Source: Aporrectodea caliginosa (Eukaryota; Annelida; Clitellata; Crassiclitellata; Lumbricidae). From it: DNA of 64,000 nt. Location of the stretch: NCBI GenBank assembly GCA_020284085.1, contig JACEVL010000159.1:1677231-1741230 (forward strand), in the 5' to 3' direction. Numbering within the stretch: position 1 is the first letter of the stretch; every line of letters starts with the position of its first letter. Below are positions 19,963-54,668 of this stretch, piece after piece. A program made the translations under genes and the position numbers. The notes below the pieces were generated by a model, which made no database searches, was not told the DNA's origin, and worked only from the letters and a program-made list of their open reading frames with translations.

Positions 19963-20316
19963 CAGATTTCACGATACTCAGGATATTAGAAATAGGAGGT
20001 ACAGTTTTGCGGACAAAAGAAGTAATAGCGTATTGTATTGTATTGTATTGTAAGAGGGTAAGGGAGGGGGAGACTACACTCATTTCATGTCAGTAGGTCG
20101 CGCTCCTATCGTATACGTTATAAAGGTAATTTCAATCGTCTTAGGACGACTAGGCTAGAGTTCTGTTATCGTGATATTGATATAGGCTTTTGATTTCTCG
20201 TGTTCTTAATTACCCTATAGGCTAGCAGAGGTGCACAACGTTTTTTTGGCCAAGGCCAGATTGCATCTAAGAAAAAAGATGAGGGCCGCAAATACGGTAC
20301 GTGTATGTATATATGC

Positions 20317-20729
20317 TAGGCGTGGGCAACGATTAACAATGTTAATCGAAATTAATCGCACGATTAAAATTTGTAATGACGCGATTAATTTTTAACGCGT
20401 GTCACAATAGATAACAAAGTACAACTACCCTACCGACTTTCAGAAGTTGCGTTGAATATGCGCTATATAAATGCTTGCAATCAATAAACAAAATGCAAAC
20501 ATGCTTTACTAGGCCTACTTGTTTTTACATTTTAGTTTTAACTTTAAAGTTTAAACTGAGCGGTTTTATCAAGAATTGTTTTAGCGCATTTCTAGAAATA
20601 ATTGAACGCAGTGACATTAGTGACATTCGCGTTAACTGCGTTAAAAAATTTAATCGCGTTAATTAGGCCTAATTAAAGCATTAGGCCTAGGCCTAATCGC
20701 GTTAATAATGCGTTAAATGCCCAGCCCTA
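20317..20729. mobile_element. hAT-type MITE, 413 bp, 7/8 TSD
   Basis: The ends are TAGGCGTGGGCAACG and TGCCCAGCCCTA. Flanks ATATATGC (20309-20316) and ATTTATGC (20730-20737) differ at one base. The interior is rich in GATTAA/TTAATCG motifs near both ends, likely subterminal repeats. Confidence 0.75.
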
Positions 20730-21296
20730 ATTTATGCATATAGCCTATACAAGTATCGACACTTGAAACAGTATATTTTAAGTAGGCCTAGGCCTACTTC
20801 GCAAAAGCCTAACGACTTGATAAATGAAAATTAACATCAAAACAACATTGAAGACTCAACCAGCATTTAAAACCAATATACTTAATTAATCTTACATAGT
20901 TCAAATCTATTTATAATGCGTAATTTGATGCTAAATAGCTAATGAGATGTTTAAATTGTGACTGAATGCGTTGAACTATACTTTATCCATTCCATTATAG
21001 GCCTACATGTATTTGGCTGCAATTCAATTTTTTCAATCTTCAAAAGGAGTAGCGATTGTTAGCCTACCAGTCACATCTTAGTTTGTTCTTATTCATGTTC
21101 ATGGTTGCAAATATTTGTTCACACAAATATGTAGGCCTATAGGCCTACTTCCAAATGCTGAAAACAATTTTAAAGCCATTTTCTTGATTTTTTCATGTTT
21201 GTCAGGACACAGATTCTTGAAATTTTTTAAAATATTCTCTAAAGGCCACTTTCAGGTCAGTTCAACACTGAAGGTCGATGACCTCTAACTGGGGTT

Positions 21297-21951
21297 CAGT
21301 GGCGGCTCTACAGGAAGGGGGGGGAGGGCAAGTCCCACCCCCAACTGAGGTTGTGGCCCTATGCAGTGGCCCCTCCAAATTTTATTCCAAAATATTATGA
21401 AATATGGTATCATTTAATTTTGATATTTTCAAAGGGAGGCTAGGCCTATAGAATGACTTATTTGCTTAAGCATTATGCATGATGAAATCCGATGTTATTT
21501 TATTCGTGGTGTTTTCACAGACACGACCTATATATATTTACTTCCTTAGAGTCTTAATTATTTTCTTGTCGTATAAGCTACTTCTTGCTATACATCACTG
21601 GCTCCCTATCCGCAAGCATATTGAGTACATGTAGGGTAGCTGCCCTGGTATGGCGACATCACCAGCTAAGGCTTCGCCCAATTTACGTCCGAGAGTCTGA
21701 ATAAAACTTGCACTTAATTAAAAGTGCATGTATTGTTTGTAGTTTATAGGTTTTACTTTTAACAAAGTGAGTCTGTTTCCATTTGTGTCTTAACTTGAGG
21801 CTGTTCATTAAACAATTCATGTAGCTCCAATACAGGTCTCTAATTGTCACCATTCTCACTTTTGACGAAAATAGACTGCAGGCCCCCATCTGTTTCCTCG
21901 GCCCCTGCGTGCCCTCTGTAACCCTGTTGCAAAAGTCTAGAGCCGCCACTG
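21297..21951. mobile_element. hAT-like element with CAGTGGCGGCTCTA ends
   Basis: Perfect 14-bp terminal inverted repeats (CAGTGGCGGCTCTA at the left; TAGAGCCGCCACTG at the right). No convincing 8-bp duplication was found. A short CR1/L2-like scrap (a CATCACTGGCTCCC motif) lies at about 21592-21680. No transposase is present. Confidence 0.65.
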
Positions 21952-23027
21952 AGTACAGTGAAGTTTTGGTTTAGTTTATATAATTTCTGTTCGCGGGCCA
22001 CTTTCCTTAGTCATTTTAAATTGCCCCGAGGCCCGAGGACCGCACAGGACGAGTCCGCGGGCCGCATGCTGCCCGCGGAATCGGGCTGTGCACCTCTGCA
22101 TATAGCCTTAAATTTATAATCCGATTTTTGCCGTTTTGCAGTACAAGGGTACTGTAGACTGTAGTAGGCCTACGCGAGTGACAGAGTGTGCTATAATTTT
22201 GCTAAATATTTAGATTTTATTTTACGTGTTCAGCTGCATAACCTATAGGGCCTATATGCGTTCTAAGTTCGTAAATAATTATCAGTAGCCTACACGACGT
22301 CTCATATATCCTAAGGATCAGTGCTTAAAGTGTAAAAAAAGAAGTGCCTGGACGTCTGGACGCCCCTAACCAGGGGCGCAACCACGGTCCCGAAGTGGGG
22401 GGGGGACGTACTAGAATGTCTTAGTGGGTGGGGGGTTGGAATTGCGAGCGCCGAAGGCTCGAAGCTGCGATACCGACGCAATTTTGAGCATATGACGCCA
22501 AATGGAGTACATTTTGGGCTTTAATTTACCTCAAATTTTTCACCAATGATTTCGATATAAAAGTACCTAAAACATCTTGATCTGTGAAAAATTTGACTTT
22601 ATTATATGAATAAACTGGACGTGACAAGGGTTTAAGAGAATTGAACGGAAAAGAGCGGAATAAGCTCTAGAACAGTGTTTGTCAAAACTAGGAAAATCGG
22701 CAGGGAGGAAGCCTGAACGATTCAATTTTCTCAGAATACCGTTATGGCGTTTATGTTCCCCATCAGTGGCAAATCCCCACGAAACAGAGGAGGCATAATT
22801 ATTTAAAGTAGCCGTGCGGGGGTAGTAGCCCTAACAACGTTTCATGCATTTTGATAAACAAAACAGCCCACTCGATAATCGATAGCCGGTTTTTCATTCT
22901 GACCATAAGGAAGATTAGTGAAGCTGTTAAATTCCTGGCATATTTATCTTGACACCGGTCACATTTTATATGAAATATATTTAACTGAACAATGTGAACA
23001 TCAAGAGAATAATTTATAGGTCTATGT

Positions 23028-23392
23028 CAGGAATGGGCAACTTCTTTTAACAGAGGGTCACCCTTAGATTTTAAGGGCAGTTCAGAGGTCGTATGCCAAT
23101 CTCGGGCTAATTTTTGCAGATTTGTTGCCCCAGATGAAACAATATTAATTTTATTCAAACTAAGTATTGTAGAATAACCGCTAAAGTACATGAAGATGAA
23201 TTTTTATGATGAAAACCTAATTATCATAGGCCAATACCTACTGTAGGCCTACATGCTTAAAGTTTATTCCGTTTAAAAATTCATAAAACGAATTAAAGGC
23301 TTCTAAGTACCAGGTACAATGCTACTATAAAAGACATGTCAAAGGTCCCCGGGGCCGGACTCGAGCCGCGGGCCGTATGTTGCCCACCCCTG
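23028..23392. mobile_element. hAT-type MITE, 365 bp
   Basis: The ends CAGGAATGGGCAACTT and TTGCCCACCCCTG are imperfect inverted repeats. Flanks GTCTATGT and GTATATTT agree at 6 of 8 positions, compatible with an aged duplication. The GGGGCCGGACTCGAGCCGCG block near 23350 resembles subterminal sequence of other hAT elements in this window. It lies downstream of the OTU-hAT transposase gene. Confidence 0.55.
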
Positions 23393-23538
23393 GTATATTT
23401 GGTATCGTATTGTATTGTATCAAAGTCACTTAACTTGATAAGTTCATTTAGTTATGAAACAGTCAAGACGCGCAGTGGATGTGAGTCATGTGACAGTCAG
23501 GTATACCGTAGACTCGGAATCCATGCATTATAATATTC

Positions 23539-26500
23539 TTACAGAATGTCCCACACTGCAGTGTACGCAGCATCACAGTCAATGCTGTTTGAGCATGCCA
23601 AACTGTTTGTGTCATCAGCTGAGTGTCTTCCTGCTGAAAGCCATGAACTAACGTAAGGAAGTGGAATAAACTTGGCAAGAGGAGGACCAACAAGTTTTCC
23701 GAACAGCAGACTTGAGACCGTTTCAACTGACAGAGAGTTCCTTGTAGGGCTAAGTATTAAGTTCATTTGGCTGAACCCCCTTTCACATTCTGCAGTGCAA
23801 ACAGGTACTGTATTCAATGCTAACAGCAGCGGCTTCAACTCGAGCGGGACTACTTTTCCTCCGTTTTCTTTGAACTTGCGGAATGCACGAATTGATTGCC
23901 TTCCATCAACATTGAGCCTTTCGGACATCAACCGGACTTCCTTCTCCCCACTGAGAGATGGCGTGATGTCCTCCGAAGGAAACTCTGGCCAGTTCTCAGG
24001 TGATAGCACTTTAGTCCAAGTTACCATCTGATCATATTGGTTAACTGCGGATATGTTAGTATTACCGACTGTAGAGACATGAGATGACTGAACTGTTAAC
24101 ATCCGGTTTTTCAGACTGTTGACCAAGGAGTGAAAGAACTGCTCAGGGCGAATAGGCACGTCAGACTTCTGGCCATCGTGTAGCACAATTCCTGCAAAGG
24201 TCTTGTTTTGTTCAAAACTTTCATTCATCATTTTCAGATGTGGTCCAGGTTCATTGCACATTGCCTCAAATACGAAAATCTGTCTACTGACGGCTCTATG
24301 TGCTGCTGAGAGGGTTATATCTCGCTTCTGCAGTTCAAGAGAAAGCTCTGCCAGTTCTTCTAAGGCATCGAACATAAGCGCCAGATTAGAGACAAAAGGA
24401 CGGCAGGAAAGGCGCTTGGATAAACCGGAGTAAACCGCTCGCTCCTTGGAGTCTCGTTTTGTATCTTGTGATGCGCAGACGAAATGGCGATGTAACGCTG
24501 CGAACGACTGCCAGACGGCTCTCACTGTCCGAAGACTGGATGCCACCCAGCGAGTGTCAAGCATCTTGCCTATAGATAGTAGTTGAACGTCAATTTCTGC
24601 GGCACACTGACGTAGTTCGACTTGGTTTTTCGGCGATGTACTGTACAAGGAATACAGCTTTTCGATGAAGATCTTGAAATTATTGATTCCGGCAACTTCT
24701 TTAACTGTATCGTGTACGCTCAGTTCCAGACGATGTGCAACACAGTGCCACACAAAAATCTTGGGGAACTTGTCTTGCATCAGTTTGCCAACTCCCGCTT
24801 TCTTCCCTAGCATGACAGAGGCGCCATCGCATGCGAGACCAACGCAATGTTTCGAAATAAATGATTCTTCGATTCCGTGTTTTAGAAGGCATGCAATCAA
24901 GGCGGATAATATGTCAGGCGCTGTTGCTTTGGACAATTCCACCAGGTCAAGGAACATGGTCACAGGTTCGTCATCTCCAAACGAAGTTCGTAAATAAATA
25001 ATTAGTGTTGACAGCTTACTAACTGTAGTTGATTCGTCAATCAAAATGGCAAACTTCCGGTTCTTATTGACGATCGTCAGAGTAATCTTTTTCCGCATTT
25101 GTGAGCCAATGTGCATTGCAATGTTTGCACAAGACACATTTGAGTGAAGGATTCGCCCCATATTCAATCCGTTCAGCCTCTGCAGCTCAATTTCTGTCTG
25201 GAAGTCAGCGAACGGTCGATTAAGTTTAATTTGTTTATAGACAGTTCGAAATACTCTGCATGTGGTGTCGTGAAGACTCTTCTGCTGACTTTCAACAATT
25301 GATGACAATTTGCACGTCTTTCGGTCTTCTTGTATTTCAGTGGCTCGCATGTGCGCTTTGGAAGTTTTGTGTGCATGAATCTTTTTCCTTAAGGAATCCT
25401 TTTGGTCACTTATTTTTAGACCATGATGGCTTACACGGCAATCAATCCATTCAACTGACAGCTGAACACCTTGTGTTGCTTTTGTCCCAAGACCTTTGAT
25501 GTTTTTACATGTGCTACAGCCTAGACATTTGTTACCCACTTCAAGCCACGGATTTTCCTTCACAAAATATATGTATTGGCTTTCAGACCAGCAATCTGGA
25601 ATATTTCTAATGTTGATGTCTACTTCTGTTGTGGTTGCTGTCTCTTCAGGTTCGTTTTTCGGAGTGTCTTGCCGTGGTGAAGCATCTTGTAAGACACCAG
25701 TGTGTGAAGTAGATGCTGCAATATCCTGTGTTTGTTTGTCATTAGATGTGTGTATAAATCTTGTTGACATGATTTTTGACAAAGTGTTATGGCCGGATGG
25801 TTTCAGGCACACGTAATGTGCACCGCTGTCTTCCCCGATATGTCCGAGCAATAAAGTGTGTCCATTCGAATCTGCAGTTCTGTGTTCAAAACTTTCCAAT
25901 GTAGTGTTACTCGCATGTATGACTGTATTGTAGCTATCTCCAAGACTTGAAATTACAGCTATCTGCACATCATATTTTCGAGCAGCAGACAACAATGTAA
26001 TATGGTCACCAAATTCTCCAGCCTGAGTCATGTTGTGCAGGTACTGTGGCCAATTGATGCCAACAAATTCACTTACTTGGGCAGTTGCAGAAACACACAT
26101 TTCATTCATTTGTTTTAGAGAAGCCACAACATCTTTACGCACCTCTGTGTGAGTTAAAACACTATAATCTGCTGATGTCATATTTCTAAGTGCGTTCGCA
26201 ATACAGTGAAACTGGCAATTTCCATCTGCTGGTGGATTGTAACTGACCTCAACATCTTCTCCGAACAGTGACATTGATTTATGCTGTGATTTCTCCTGTG
26301 AGTTTGCAAGCTCATCTTTCTCTACAAAGAAATGAAACAACAGTTAAAGGCATATGTTACGTATGGTTTTTCAATTAGTTAAGGTTAGTTAAGATTTTTA
26401 AATTAGTTAAGGTTAGTTAAGATTTTTTATGTTAATCAAGTCAACAACTGTTATGCTAATTAAACCATCTTTCGGTCGCCACATATTATTCTGTTGAAAT

Positions 26501-28080
26501 TATATAGAGGTGTTAGCGGGATTTGATCCCTTCAACCTTCCCTTGTGGCATTCAACAACAAATTTTGCAATCTTATTTGTAACATTATTGTTTATTGTTG
26601 TTTGACTACAAATAAACGATTGATTGATTGATGTGGTGTAAGAGAGTAACGTTAATTTACAACACGCACAATAGTAGTCTATACGGCTAATGACAAGTCA
26701 CATCTGACGTTTTTGGCACTTTTCGATGACTCCTCTGCTTTCGATATGGTTGACCATGATATCCTGCTTCAACATCTACGACTATCGTGTGGCCTCACCG
26801 GACCTCCTCTTCTTTGATTTCAGTCTTATCTCACAGGCCGTACTCAAATGGTTGTCCTTTGAGACTATTATAGAATGCCTGGGGTTGAGTTCGGCGTCCT
26901 ACAAGGATCTGCACTCAGCCCAATCCTATATATACGCTCTCTATACTGCCGATATTCCTTCCCTTTTCGCTAGGCATCTGGCCATCGGTCACCTTTATGC
27001 TGATGATGTCCAAGCCTTGTGCATGGCCTTCCCTGAGAGCAACTCGCTCTTACTCATCACTAACCATGCCACAGTTGTCAGGGAAAAATCGCTGGGCAGG
27101 TGGAAGACTTTTCCAGCATCTGGGCCGGCCGCTGAGAAAGCACGGTCAGTCGGTCACCAAAGCGGGTTCTCATCCGTCGTACGCGAAGATCGCTTTTCTT
27201 GAGCGATCGTAGTCGCAACCCGGAAGCGGAGGAATGCGTCCCGATGCAGTACAGCAGCGCACAAATACATGCATGCGCGGTCCCGTGAAGTGACTTATAT
27301 ACCAGCAAACAGATTTTAATGTATGATTATGATGTATGAGTTTTAAGCTCAATACGAGCCAGTGCAGGACATCACGGAGGAGCGGCGTAACATGATCGTA
27401 CTTCCTGCAGTTGCACAAGTCAACAAATTAGTTAACAGGTAGCCCTGTAATGTTCAACTTAGCGTTGGATCTTACGCTCGCTACTTGTTAAATAAATCCA
27501 GCATTTGAGGTCATATTGTGGATAGGCCATCATTTTAAGTTCATAGATGATAATCAGTCAGTCTTCATTAGGTTAATGATTTAATTAAACATAATAGTTC
27601 GATAGTCAATTCACATAATATAGTGGCCATATGTATCTTCAAGTTTGTGATAGTATTTATGGCTCGAAGATGCCTAGGTTAGCTTACTTAAACCAGCATT
27701 ATTAAATTAGTAACTAATATTTCTAATTTTATGGCCTAACTAACCACCCCTCCAAAAACTTGTTCTCAGGTGTCCGTATTTACTGCACTTGAGTTAGAAA
27801 CTTATTAGCGGCCAGTCATGGCCATCTAATAAACTTACTAATTTTACTACTAGCCTACATATATTTCTTTTATATTCTACCGAACGGACGGCGTTAGAGC
27901 GTCCTACGTGATTTTTTAATTGGCAACAAATAACATCTTTATAAATATTCATAACTTCTTAAATTTTACACCAATCTATTTACCTTTTTCAGTACATGAT
28001 CTCTTCCAGAACGAAAACAAGTCTGCCCCAGGTGGAGCAACTGATCTTTTCAATTTTTTCGTCGATGATCCACCAGACAT
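23539..28080 (-). CDS. hAT transposase with N-terminal OTU protease-like domain, 2 exons
   Basis: Exon 1 is 28080-27984 (starts MSGGSSTKKLKRS, ends SCTEK) and exon 2 is 26321-23539. The join keeps frame and gives 2,880 nt, 959 aa. Residues about 55-205 form an OTU-type cysteine protease domain: PPADGNCQFHC with Asp65 and Cys68, and GAHYV with His201, the expected catalytic set. A Cys/His-rich BED/TTF-like finger follows (CLGCSTC ... IHAHKTSKAH). The RNase H-like hAT core shows ILIDEST and LACDGASVML acidic motifs and a CVAHRLEL-type signature, then the C-terminal dimerisation region with AECERGFSQMN. A hAT transposase cuts and pastes DNA with 8-bp target duplications. No stop or frameshift interrupts it, so it may be active or only recently silent. 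Related proteins are annotated as KIAA1586-like in animals, from memory. Confidence 0.88.
26360..26440. repeat. Tandem duplication in the hAT intron
   Basis: TTAGTTAAGGTTAGTTAAGA followed by T-rich sequence occurs twice in a row, about 36 bases apart, just upstream of the splice acceptor of transposase exon 2. Confidence 0.7.
26700..27075 (+). pseudogene. CR1/L2-type reverse transcriptase fragment
   Basis: Translated with frameshifts it shows consecutive RT motifs: F-D-x-V-D-H near 26735-26760, a SYLTGRTQ motif near 26825, a GVLQGSALSP-like motif near 26895-26925, and the catalytic YADD near 26997-27007. It is incomplete and interrupted, inserted in the intron of the hAT transposase gene. 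Confidence 0.85.
27076..27420 (-). pseudogene. CR1/L2-type 3' ORF fragment, inverted relative to its neighbour
   Basis: On the minus strand the frames read VTPLLRDVLHWL near 27390, SLHGTAH near 27285 and RTRFGDR near 27155, in the usual order of an L2-like C-terminus. It abuts a plus-strand RT fragment, so the two pieces are head to head, either from inversion during integration (twin-priming-like) or two insertions. Confidence 0.75.
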
Positions 28081-28794
28081 CATTCACTAGCAGACTAACT
28101 GTAGTAACTAGAACAACACTACACGTTTCGTCGTTTCGCAACTTGAATTACAATTCAGTTAGATTTTAGCGTGCTATGCAATCTAGGGTAGTACCAGTGG
28201 CCTGGAAGTATTTTAAAGTTGTGTGAGCCAACCTCAACAAAGTACAGACCTAAGGTGGATAAAATTATATGTCTACATTGTCATTATATGGAGTGGCGTA
28301 ACTTGGTATTTTCTTGCCCGGGCAACGACTGCAATCGGGCAACGACTGCAATCGGATATTAAACAACAAAATTAAAAACACATTCAATGATTTGATTAAT
28401 TCCATTCCATAGATGCCTTCAGCCCACCCAGACCTATACGGCAAAGTTGCGAGCGCATCACTGGAAGGGAATCTTTTATACTGGAACATTATACGGGCGT
28501 TTACCATACCCAAATATAGCTTAAAATTATAATTAATGAGTGTGGGGGTTTCAGAGACAGGAGAGACACGACACCATAGAGAAAAAAAGACAGACAGACA
28601 GACAGAGACAGAAAGTAAGGTTTAAGAGATACATGAGAGACCAGAGAGAGATAGACTCAGACAGAGAAAGAGGTTTAAGGGATAGGACAGATAGACCAGA
28701 GAGAGACAGAGACAGAGAGACATAAACAGAATACATTATAGGTGTGTCATTTCTTTGGTTTTGTTTCACAAAGGCTATTCTGTTATACACGTCG

Positions 28795-28935
28795 TAGAGG
28801 AATTAGTCTGTTGCATGGACGCTGCATGGACGGCGTCCAGGCTGGTGCTGCCTAATAAGTGGCAGGACGGCGTCCAGCCTTGAAAATAAGTGCCTGGACG
28901 CCGTCCATGACCGTCCATGCACACTTTAAGCCCTG
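28795..28935. repeat. Subterminal GGACGGCGTCC palindromes of the hAT element
   Basis: The motif GGACG(C/G)(C/G)GTCC or its half occurs about six times in 120 bases (for example CATGGACGGCGTCCAGG near 28827, CAGGACGGCGTCCAG near 28863, CCTGGACGCCGTCCATG near 28893). A related TGGACGTCTGGACGCC lies at the other end (22351-22366). Subterminal repeats like this are typical transposase-binding sites of hAT elements. Confidence 0.65.
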
Positions 28936-29972
28936 CTGAGAGGTGTGACGTCACACCAGGTCTATGTAATTAAATTTAACAATTAACAGCAATTTAATTT
29001 TAACAATAACAGCACTAATTGTGAGTATTAAATTTTCATTATTTTTTTATTATTTTAATGTATACGGGCACCATTATTATTAATTTTATAATTATTTCAA
29101 TTTTGGTTACCGTTAGATTTTAAAATATGCATGCTCTCCCTATTTGTTCCACGAAAGAGCATATTGCTTCGCCATGGAAATTTGGTTTTAGGGGGGGTCA
29201 GAGCTTTGTGACGTCATTTTTCAAGGAGGTGTTACTTTTTGTGACGAAGTGTGACGAGGGGGTTCAAAATCGACCAAAATTGCGTGACGTCATTTATGGA
29301 CGGCCCCCAAGTCAGAATCTGAGGGGTCATACTAAGGAGACAGCACGACCCGTGGTATACCAAATTGACTGTTAATAATATTAGCTATAGGCCTAGTTTA
29401 TTCCATACCTCTGTAGGCCCTACATAAAGATCCGTAATAATAGGCCCTGACAGAGGCGTCAGGCATAGCAGGCCTAGCCTATACCTAGCAATGATTCTCG
29501 TAATGTCGTAGGCCTAGTATGTCTATTGACGGTAGGTCTATATCGGCTGTTTCAGGAAACTAAAATATCTCATGAGTCGTTATAATTGTTTCATATGCAA
29601 TATTATATTATGTATTTTTAACCTGCGTTCGTGTACTTAGGTAATCTGTAAAAGCATAGACCCCAGTTATTGTGACAACTAAAAGACTGAATGCCTTCGT
29701 CTCCAGTCGTCTCGACTGTTGCAACTACTGAGGAGTCATTGCAACAGACCACATTAATAATATTGCCAACATGTAGTTTCTAAAGGAAAGACCGACCGAC
29801 GCGATATAGATAGAGCCCCTCATATTAGTCGACTGCTAGTCTGCTACATAGAAGCCGCCGCCGCCTACTTCGTTTCTTACTGATATTTCAAAAGCCGACC
29901 AGACCTGTGGAGAGATAGCAAGAGGCGAGGTTGTATTGTCTTAACCTGAGACCCACTACTCAACTATATTAA
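28936..29972. other. No gene; repeat-derived sequence
   Basis: No coding exon is supported. The 29190-29330 stretch has the GGGGGTCAGAGCTTTGTGACG and GCGTGACGTCATTTATGGAC pattern that looks like a dispersed repeat (GTGACGTCAT recurs), family unknown. Two TAGGCCTA octamers lie at about 29389 and 29507. Confidence 0.4.
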
Positions 29973-29984
29973 TTATATACTTAC

Positions 29985-30165
29985 CTTGTTACCTTGTGCC
30001 GTCAGTTCGTGGAACTCTAGCGACCGCCATGACCAGCCCCTCCACTCCTCCCTGCTTCGTACCGCGTCCCTTAGTTGCGCAAGGTTCATCGCTGTCCTCC
30101 TGTGTATCTCCTCCATCCATCGAGTCCTCGGCCGACTCCGACTCCTTCCCCCTCTCCGCACGCCA
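29985..30165 (-). pseudogene. Non-LTR retrotransposon C-terminal remnant
   Basis: A minus-strand frame reads RSRSRPRTRWMEEIHRRT and later a RSREEWRGW motif. G-R-P-x-x-R-W followed by a x-R-x-x-W-R motif is the usual C-terminal end of RTE- or Jockey-like ORF2 proteins. Only about 60 residues are recognisable. Confidence 0.5.
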
Positions 30166-30369
30166 GTATCATCTCCCTCTTATATAGGCCTACTATAGGT
30201 CCTTAAATCAGATCTCACTCTTAACTATAACAAGGACAAGGGCGTCTAAATTCCGTGGCTGGCCCTGTCTCTGGAATTCTTTCCAGATGAACGGTTCGCC
30301 GTTTAAAGTCTGCGTTGGCCTTGATATTTAATTAGATAATAGAAATCAATCGCCCAGCCAGCACACAGA

Positions 30370-30800
30370 CATTGGGTCAATGTTGGCGGGATGTCAGGAT
30401 CACCGTCGGAAAACGGTTGTATGGCCGACATCGGCAAAAGGTTTTTATGAAATTCGGTCCAATATGTTCGTCCAATAACCTTGGGCCAACGTCGCCTTAG
30501 CAACCAATTTTCAACCGACGGCCAACGTCAACCCTGAACCCATTACCGACTTCTATACGACATCGGATCAATGTTGGCCCGATGTCAGGATCACCGTCGG
30601 CGAATGGTTGTATGGCCGATATCGGCCCAATGTTTTTTTGAAATCCGGTCCAATGTTCCCCCAATAACATTGGCCCAACGTAGCTACACACACCTATGTC
30701 CAACCGACGGCCAACATAGACCCGATCCTCTACCGACTTAGGCTATATATATATGCGACATTGGATCAATGTTGGCTCGACGTCGATCAAATACTCATTT
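30370..30800. repeat. Tandem ~190-bp repeat rich in CCAATGTTGG/CCGACGG motifs
   Basis: CAATGTTGGC(G/C)(G/C)GATGTCAGGA occurs at about 30377 and 30568, and a third partial copy (CAATGTTGGCTCGACGTC) starts near 30768, so the period is about 190 bp with roughly 85% identity. Short CCAAYGTTGG and CCGACGGCCAAC palindromic motifs recur inside each unit. It lies downstream of the MTG gene stop codon. Confidence 0.75.
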
Positions 30801-31270
30801 TTGTCCTGAACGTATTTTCTCCCTAGGATGTTTCGAGTTGCTCGAAATTTTCTTTTGGCTTTCGATAAAAGCAACCCCGAATTTCGCACACTTTGCTTAT
30901 ACCAGTAATCATCGACTCATGCTTTCGGTATTATTATAGTGGCGCTTTGGAAGTTAATTTCTCAGATCACCGTTATTGCATGTGGACCTATGAATGTATT
31001 GCATGTGTGTGTGTAGGCCTACTGGCGCACGAATGAATGCAGGCATATATTTCTTTATAAATTTTAGAGACTGAAGCGCATTTAAGAACGATATAGGACC
31101 TAAAAATTAGGCCTTATTGTTCACTCGTGAAACATGGGACTTGAATAATAATTGTCTTTATACACGAACTTAACCTACGTAGGTCTAATCGTTTTGCATA
31201 CTCAAACGATTTCAGGTTAGCAGTCATCAACTTAGTTGTTAGGGATTTAGTACTGAGCTGTGTCAATATT

Positions 31271-54668
<23,398 letters not shown>

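Larger units (their letters stand above)
17919..20225. other. Region upstream of YPEL5
   Basis: No further coding exon is seen. It contains a CR1/L2 relic (18005-18600), a 36-bp minisatellite (19070-19375) and a candidate promoter area near 19950. The 5' UTR exon or exons of YPEL5 must lie in or beyond it but could not be placed. Confidence 0.5.
20226..22098. mobile_element. Composite hAT-like element with matching CAGAGGTGCAC ends
   Basis: The left end CAGAGGTGCACAACG and right end GTGCACCTCTG form an inverted repeat about 1.87 kb apart, and both sides carry GC-rich GGGCCGC-type subterminal sequence. No matching 8-bp flank was found, so the two ends may come from different copies. Inside lie a 413-bp hAT-like MITE (20317-20729) and a second CAGTGGCGGCTCTA-ended element (21297-21951). 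Confidence 0.45.
22319..28935 (-). mobile_element. hAT DNA transposon with OTU-transposase gene, 6.6 kb
   Basis: Ends CAGTGCTTAAAGTGT (22319-22333) and ACACTTTAAGCCCTG (28921-28935) are inverted repeats with one mismatch. They bracket a minus-strand hAT transposase gene (exons 28080-27984 and 26321-23539). Beside the ends are copies of a TGGACGCC/GGACGGCGTCC motif (22347-22368, 28812-28918). Flanking 8-mers do not match, so end assignment is an inference from the repeats and gene placement. A 365-bp hAT MITE and two L2-like fragments are nested inside. Confidence 0.65.
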
